This document shows positions 25,294-29,778 of a stretch of DNA of 29,778 bases, piece by piece. The notes beneath the pieces were generated by a model. That model worked only from the letters and a program-made list of their open reading frames with translations. It did no database searches and was not told the origin of the DNA. The DNA is taken from contig WELB01000257.1 of the NCBI GenBank assembly GCA_009602725.1, positions 22,686-52,463 of the forward strand, given 5' to 3'. The stretch's first letter is position 1; each line of letters begins with the position of its first letter. This DNA is from Spirogloea muscicola (Eukaryota > Streptophyta > Zygnematophyceae > Spirogloeales > Spirogloeaceae). A program made the translations under genes and the position numbers.

Positions 25294-28200
25294 NCGCCGC
25301 GACGGGCGGCCGCCTTTCACGAGCCTCACCGAGTGACGGGCCTCCCTGGCGCCCCCAGCGCAAACTTCTCGGTGCGCTGGCCTGGCCTCCGCCGCAGCGG
25401 CGGCTGCTGCGGCCTCGCAGGCTGCCGCGACCGGCGCCGCGATCCGCGCCGACGACGGCGGCGGCGGCGGCGCGCAGATGTTCGCGGGTTACGTGACCGT
25501 GGACGCCGCGACCGGCAAGGCCTTTTTCTACTGGCTCTTCACGGTGGACGGCGGCGAGGCCTCCGCAGCGCCGCTCACCGTCTGGCTCAATGGCGGTCCG
25601 GGCCTCCGCCACCTTCCACAATATAATCTTACACTTCTAGTATCCTTGAGTAATGATCTCTTACTGATGTAAGATTGTAAGATTGCTAGATTGCTAGATG
25701 GCCAGGATTCGTGGCCGATCTCGGCGCGCCGTCTCTCACGGCAACGAGCTCAGTTAACAGAGTGCCTCGCTTACAATCAGAGAGTCAGAGGTTCAAATCC
25801 CGGCGGCGGCGCAGGGCCGGGATGCTCGTCGGTCGGCGGCGGGGCGCTCAACGCGCACGGGCCGTTCCGGCCGGACGCCTCCGGCACCCGCCTCACGCTC
25901 AACCCCTACGCCTGGAACAGCGGTGCGCGCTCGCTGGGCCCGCCATGGCCGCGGCTTGGCCGTCCTCGCCGCCGCGGCCGCTATTTGCTGACGGAAGTCA
26001 TTTCGTGGCGGTGGCGGTGATGCCACAGTGTCCAACGTGGTCTATGTGGAGAGCCCTGCGGGCGTCGGCTTCTCCTACTCCGACTCCATTGACGACCTCG
26101 TCACTGGCGACGCCCAGACCGGCATGTCCATCCACACTCTAATTGCTTGCCTGATTGGCCATTTACTCGGCCTTCTGTCCCTCTTACCCACTGATTGATT
26201 AGTGTTAAAGTCATTTTTGAGGCTCGTCACTTTACTGCGTGGCCCACTCTGGCCTCCTCCGTCGTGCACGCCGTTCATGCCACCGCTGCGGCCGCCGCTG
26301 CAGCCAAGGACAACTACGCCTTCCTCGTCGGCTTCTTCGAGCTCCACCCGGAGCTCGTGGGCGCCCGCCTCTTCATTGCCGGCGAGAGCTATGCGGGTGC
26401 GCTTCATTCGACTTCAGCATGGCCTGGTCATGGCTGGGCCGCCCGGAAAGTCGATCTGACGTCGCTCCTTGCATCTGGCAGGACATTATGTTCCGCAGCT
26501 GGCGGTCATGATCACCGTCCAGAACAAGAAGCCCGGCGTGCAGAGGATGAACCTCGTCGGTGTGGCGGTCAGCTTCATCCGCTTTGTGTGGAAGCTCCTC
26601 ATGTCAATCTGACCGTGGCAGCAGTGAAGGAAGGGCTCTGCCCCAATTCGAGTCTGGAGTTGCATGACCTGACATTGCCTTGGTGCTGTCTCAGGCAGGG
26701 AATGCGCTGACATTCATGTACGACGACAACTGGGGGGCTGTGGAGACGTGGTACACGCACGCCATCATCTCGCTGCACACGTACCGGGCGCTGCTTCTCA
26801 CTGTGAGAACATCCCATGTTTCCCATCTTACCTACCCCTCCCTCCCTCCCTCCCTCCCTCTCTCTCAGTGCTTGCAAATGGGTGCTTGTCAGCGCACTCG
26901 TGCAATTTGCTCTTGCACCAGCCAATGCCAAGCCCGACACAGCTGCAAATATATTAGTCGGTGTATTTACTCAATTGTGGTGGTGGACTCTGTTGCGGCA
27001 GTGCGACTTTGCATTGAATTACCCGCTGCGTAAGCGAGAAGGTGGGGGTGCTCGGCGGCGGCTCCTTGACGAAGGCGGTGACAGCTATGGCGGCCTTGAC
27101 TCGTTTGCCAACATGTCGGCGTGCTATGACTATATTGACTATGCGATGTACAATGAGATGGTCAGTGGCTTCGTCCTCGCTGCATTTCTTGTTAATAAGA
27201 TCTGGGTTCAAATCAGGAGATGCGCGTGCGCTGCCAAATTATTGAAGGTCCGCTGTCACCTGCACCTCCTTGGTCGTCAGGGCAGCATCGACGCATACAA
27301 CCTGCTGGGCGACACGTGCGCGGAGCCGGCGCAGTTCCACGAGGCTGCGCGGATGGCTTCCTCGGTACAATGCCTGACTTGCAAGCTAACATGGATTGGG
27401 TGCACCCGGGCTTAGAATTAGTGTTCAGTGTTCAGGGTTAGGGTACGGGTTAGGGTGTAGGGTATTGGGTTTGGGGTTGATGGTTGCAATTGACTGTGGG
27501 ACAACTTGGACTCATGTGCTCGCTCGTCACTTCTCCCAGCTGCACACGCTGCTGGCGTCCAAGATGCGGCGGGGCTTCCTGTGCAGCACGGACTCGGTGA
27601 GCGCCTCCAGGCTACAAGCAGAGAGGCTGCCCTCTGACTGGCCTCACTGCTTTCACTTTAAGAGTATGGCATGTCACAGTCGATGCTGAGCTCCGACGCA
27701 TGATGGCAGGTGGCCTACTACCTCAACCTGCCCGGCGTGCAGCAAGCGCTGCATGCCAACATCTCCGGCATCGTCCTCGGGCCCTGGAGTACCTGCAGGC
27801 ACGTCGCACACAACCAGCATGCAGTCGAGTGATTGCTCGCTCACGGATTCGCGTGCCTCTGTAGTTTGGTGACTGAAGCACAAAAGCAGCAGTGCGGCCC
27901 CTACTTGGTGGGTCTGCAGCACCTGATCGAGCTCATGTGGCTGAGCTGCGGCGTACTCTCCTTGTGAACCCCACATTGCAGCACGTCTTTGGTCTACAAT
28001 GACGACGACCAGAGGGCCAGCATGATCTCTGCGTACCGCCACCTCATGGCAGAGGGCGTCAAGATCCTGATCTACAGGTGCGATCAAGTTGCATCTGCAT
28101 CTGTCATAGAACATGGTGGCGCCTTTATGCTCGTCTTCTGCCTGTGCGTTGTCATTTCTGCGAATCTGATGGATGTGGGTACTCTACCTGTTTCCAGCGG

Positions 28201-28710
28201 TGACCAGGACTCAGTGGTGCCGTTCCTTGGCACCCGGAGATGGATACACGCCATGCAGATGCCCGTCATCAGCAAGTGGCGGCCATGGGCCGTCGGCGGC
28301 AAGGCACGCCCTCATAAGCTCCGGCTTAAGTTGCCCCAAAAAACCGGCCCTACTCTTTCATCAAGCATGGTTGGCCTCATGACATGGCCCTGACATAACC
28401 TACACTGACTGATATCATCACCAATTAAGGGTCGTTGCTGGCAGCTGACTAGCACCGCCCAATCTTGGGTTGTGGGCACCAGACAGCGGGGTTCGTGACC
28501 GAGTACGCACGCAACTTCTCGTTTGTGACCGTGCGTGGCGCCGGCCACTTTGTGTCCCTCAACCAGCCAGCTCGCGCCCTGAGCATGTTCTCCTACCTCG
28601 TCCACGGCACACCGCTCCCTCTGATCAGCTGTGAGCCTCCCCACGTCCCACTTGCGCATGTGCTCTGCAGCCCTCAGGGATACATCTGTCTGGAGATGCA
28701 AACTTGCTGA
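25187..28710 (+). CDS. Serine carboxypeptidase-like protein (S10), 14 exons
   Basis: This is an S10 family enzyme or SCPL acyltransferase, normally vacuolar or secreted. Exons are 25187-25371 (contains artefact), 25478-25595, 25815-25922, 26029-26121, 26304-26396, 26482-26567, 26695-26802, 27002-27160, 27281-27364, 27540-27596, 27710-27798, 27982-28077, 28198-28303 and 28483-28710. Phases agree from exon 2 on (475 codons with stop). Motifs are RVTGLPGAPSANFS/MFAGYVTV, WLNG/GPGCSSVGGGAL, VYVESPAGVGFSYSDS, GESYAG (catalytic Ser) and HYVPQLA, GVAAGNAL, YLNLPGVQQALHA, IYSGDQDSVVPFLGTRRWI (Asp) and TVRGAGHFVSLNQP (His). The serine triad is complete, so peptidase activity is possible. Introns 4, 11 and 13 use GC donors. 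The ATG at 25187 and signal peptide are provisional because a 62-T run and N break exon 1. The last about 25 residues after PLPLIS may be read-through of a donor (GTGAGC at 28631). Confidence 0.92.
25232..25294. other. 62-nt poly-T run ending in N inside carboxypeptidase exon 1
   Basis: T runs 25232-25293, then one N. It follows (CCG)n and lies where the signal peptide should be, so about 20 codons read as Phe and the frame changes across it. It is probably an assembly error, as at 14293-14642. Confidence 0.85.
25725..25812 (+). other. tRNA-like sequence in carboxypeptidase intron 2
   Basis: Inside intron 25596-25814 there is an A-box-like GAGCTCAGTTAACAGAGTG and, about 40 nt on, a perfect B-box-like GGTTCAAATCC. 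The ends GCCGTC and GGCGGC could pair as an acceptor stem. The anticodon region CTCGCTTACAATCAGAG would give UAC (Val), but its stem and the T stem are poorly paired. It could be a tRNA pseudogene, an organelle-type tRNA insertion or the head of a tRNA-derived SINE. Confidence 0.5.
26835..26867 (+). repeat. (CCCT)n microsatellite in carboxypeptidase intron 7
   Basis: About seven CCCT units are followed by CTCTCTCAG, making a strong polypyrimidine tract and AG 134 nt before the acceptor that keeps the reading frame (27001). It could act as a decoy or alternative acceptor. Confidence 0.75.
27431..27480 (+). repeat. Degenerate telomere-like repeat in carboxypeptidase intron 9
   Basis: CAGGGTTAGGGTACGGGTTA and GGGTGTAGGGTATTGGGTTT are variants of the plant TTTAGGG repeat in a short G-rich block. 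Confidence 0.65.
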
Positions 28711-29569
28711 ACAATATGATGTGGGCTCGAAAGAGCGGCCCTAGTCCTTCACATGCACGCTTGGAGGACGTTGTGGGATGTTTTCGGTTCTGTTCACAGC
28801 TTTGTCGAGTGCAGATGTTGAGAGCAACATCCCATGAGCACGTACAACCCGATGCTGATGCTGAGAGCCCGACGTGGACCTGGGCAAAGTGATCCTAAGC
28901 CTTCCTCTCGGGTTCCATCCCTGTGAGGAGGTCCCGCCTGTTGAGGTACACCTTGGGCACTCGCTGATGCACCAGACACCAATTCCAGCTACGCCCAGCT
29001 GTCCTCGGCCGCATTTGGTCGGGGAAATTTTATTCATTTTGATGCAATTTTGATACAATTTGACAATTATGGTGGAGCAGGACAGCCCACCTCACTTTCA
29101 CGCAACTCAACTGTGCTTAATTATTCGCCAGTTGCAGTGAATGCAGTACTAGGCTGTAATCCAAGCAGCGTCCAACAGCAGCAGGCTCTGGTGGAGTCTA
29201 GCTAAGTGTCCGCAACCAAGCCATTGTATTTATAGTTGCCCAGAGCTTGTGCTCAAGCGCGAGGCTTGAAAAGTACGCAACTCTTGATTACATCACACCC
29301 ACCGCAGTGGCCCCAGGGTACACTTGCCAGGGCAGCACACTTCGTATAACACCTACATATTGGCCTTAGGTATACACGCTAACCCTACAGTTAGTGTCAC
29401 TAACTTGTGCTGCAAGAGAGGCTCGAAAGTGTAGGCTGGAGAAGACGAACGCAGAGATTGGTGATGACAGAGATAGGTTAACGAGCGAGCTAAGCACCTT
29501 GCCGTTAGCCGGCCCGCCTAACACTGGCAATCAATGTGGCCAGTTGCTGCGCTGAGGGATCTGAGGACG
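28711..29569. other. Spacer between carboxypeptidase and S40-like genes
   Basis: The genes converge here, so both 3' UTRs must lie in it. AT-rich sequence occurs at about 29025-29070. Frames such as 28741-29058 (minus) show no family motif. No other gene is seen. Confidence 0.45.
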
Positions 29570-29778
29570 TCAGGAGTCGAGGAAGCCGGTTTGGCGTAGG
29601 ACGGCGGTGCGGACGCGGGAGAGGTCCTGGCCCTTGAGTGTGCGACCGATGCCCTCGTATACGGACGACGACGTCTTGGCGTACTCGCGCGCCAGGAGCT
29701 CGTGCGGCGGCACCATGCGGCCGTGCCGCCGCCACGCCGCCGCCGCCGCCACCGCCGAGCCTGCGCCATCGCCGCCAC
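29570..29778 (-). CDS. S40-like senescence regulator (DUF584), 5' partial
   Basis: This is the C-terminal part of an S40/DUF584 protein, small nuclear proteins linked to leaf senescence and stress in seed plants. The open frame runs from the right edge of the window to a TGA at 29572-29570, about 68 codons. The conserved end is [13 protein letters not shown], then [20 protein letters not shown] and [11 protein letters not shown], which fits the family signature (MVPPHE, EGxGRTLKGRDL, RVRxAVxRxTGF). Upstream is a Gly/Ala-rich (GCC)n stretch. There is no intron in the visible part; family members are often intronless. The start codon lies beyond the window. Confidence 0.9.
   Translation of the reverse strand, partial: GGDGAGSAVAAAAAWRRHGRMVPPHELLAREYAKTSSSVYEGIGRTLKGQDLSRVRTAVLRQTGFLDS

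Overview
The window reads as nuclear DNA of a streptophyte plant, either a non-seed land plant or a close algal relative. The evidence is a class II KNOX homeobox gene, a plant-type subtilase with a split PA domain, an S40/DUF584-like senescence regulator, an SRR1-like gene, a serine carboxypeptidase-like gene, an ACC-synthase-like gene and a plant-type nuclear tRNA-Pro. Species cannot be named from the sequence. Exons are GC-rich and short (about 40 to 540 nt). Introns are mostly 40 to 400 nt and poorer in GC. All gene models were built by hand from family motifs plus matching splice phases. Intron counts and donor types are therefore frame-guided inferences, not transcript evidence.

Layout: (1) 265-2761 (+), ACC-synthase-like PLP enzyme, N-terminal exon(s) lost off the left edge, with a minisatellite in intron 2. 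(2) 3690-5432, a truncated Ty1/copia gag (plus protease start) present as two head-to-head copies that form a large inverted repeat. (3) 5596-7850 (-), SRR1-like gene. (4) 7851-8967, spacer with two copies of a dispersed hairpin repeat and a short palindrome. (5) 8968-14291 (-), complete 13-exon subtilase (about 776 aa) with all catalytic residues. Its start codon abuts a 124-nt poly-T run and a 226-nt gap. (6) 14643-16980, no gene assigned. (7) 17025 to about 19264 (-), class II KNOX gene with KNOX1, KNOX2, ELK and TALE homeodomain; its first codon is not resolved. (8) about 19398-24860, a dense cluster of short repeats, hairpins and a terminal-inverted-repeat element. (9) 24917-24988 (-), tRNA-Pro(AGG). 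(10) 25187-28710 (+), serine carboxypeptidase-like gene of 14 exons with a poly-T/N artefact in exon 1 and a tRNA-like sequence in intron 2. (11) 28711-29569, spacer. (12) 29570-29778 (-), 3' end of an S40-like gene.

The genes are not an obvious pathway cluster. ACC synthase (ethylene precursor), SRR1 (light and clock signalling), KNOX II (developmental transcription factor) and S40 (senescence) act in different places, and the two secreted proteases are unrelated families. The most unusual features are the high share of apparent GC-AG introns (7 of 42 modelled introns, in all five multi-exon genes), the inverted-repeat copia fragment, the intronic minisatellite that repeats a splice donor, and a dispersed hairpin repeat family seen in spacers and inside a subtilase intron.
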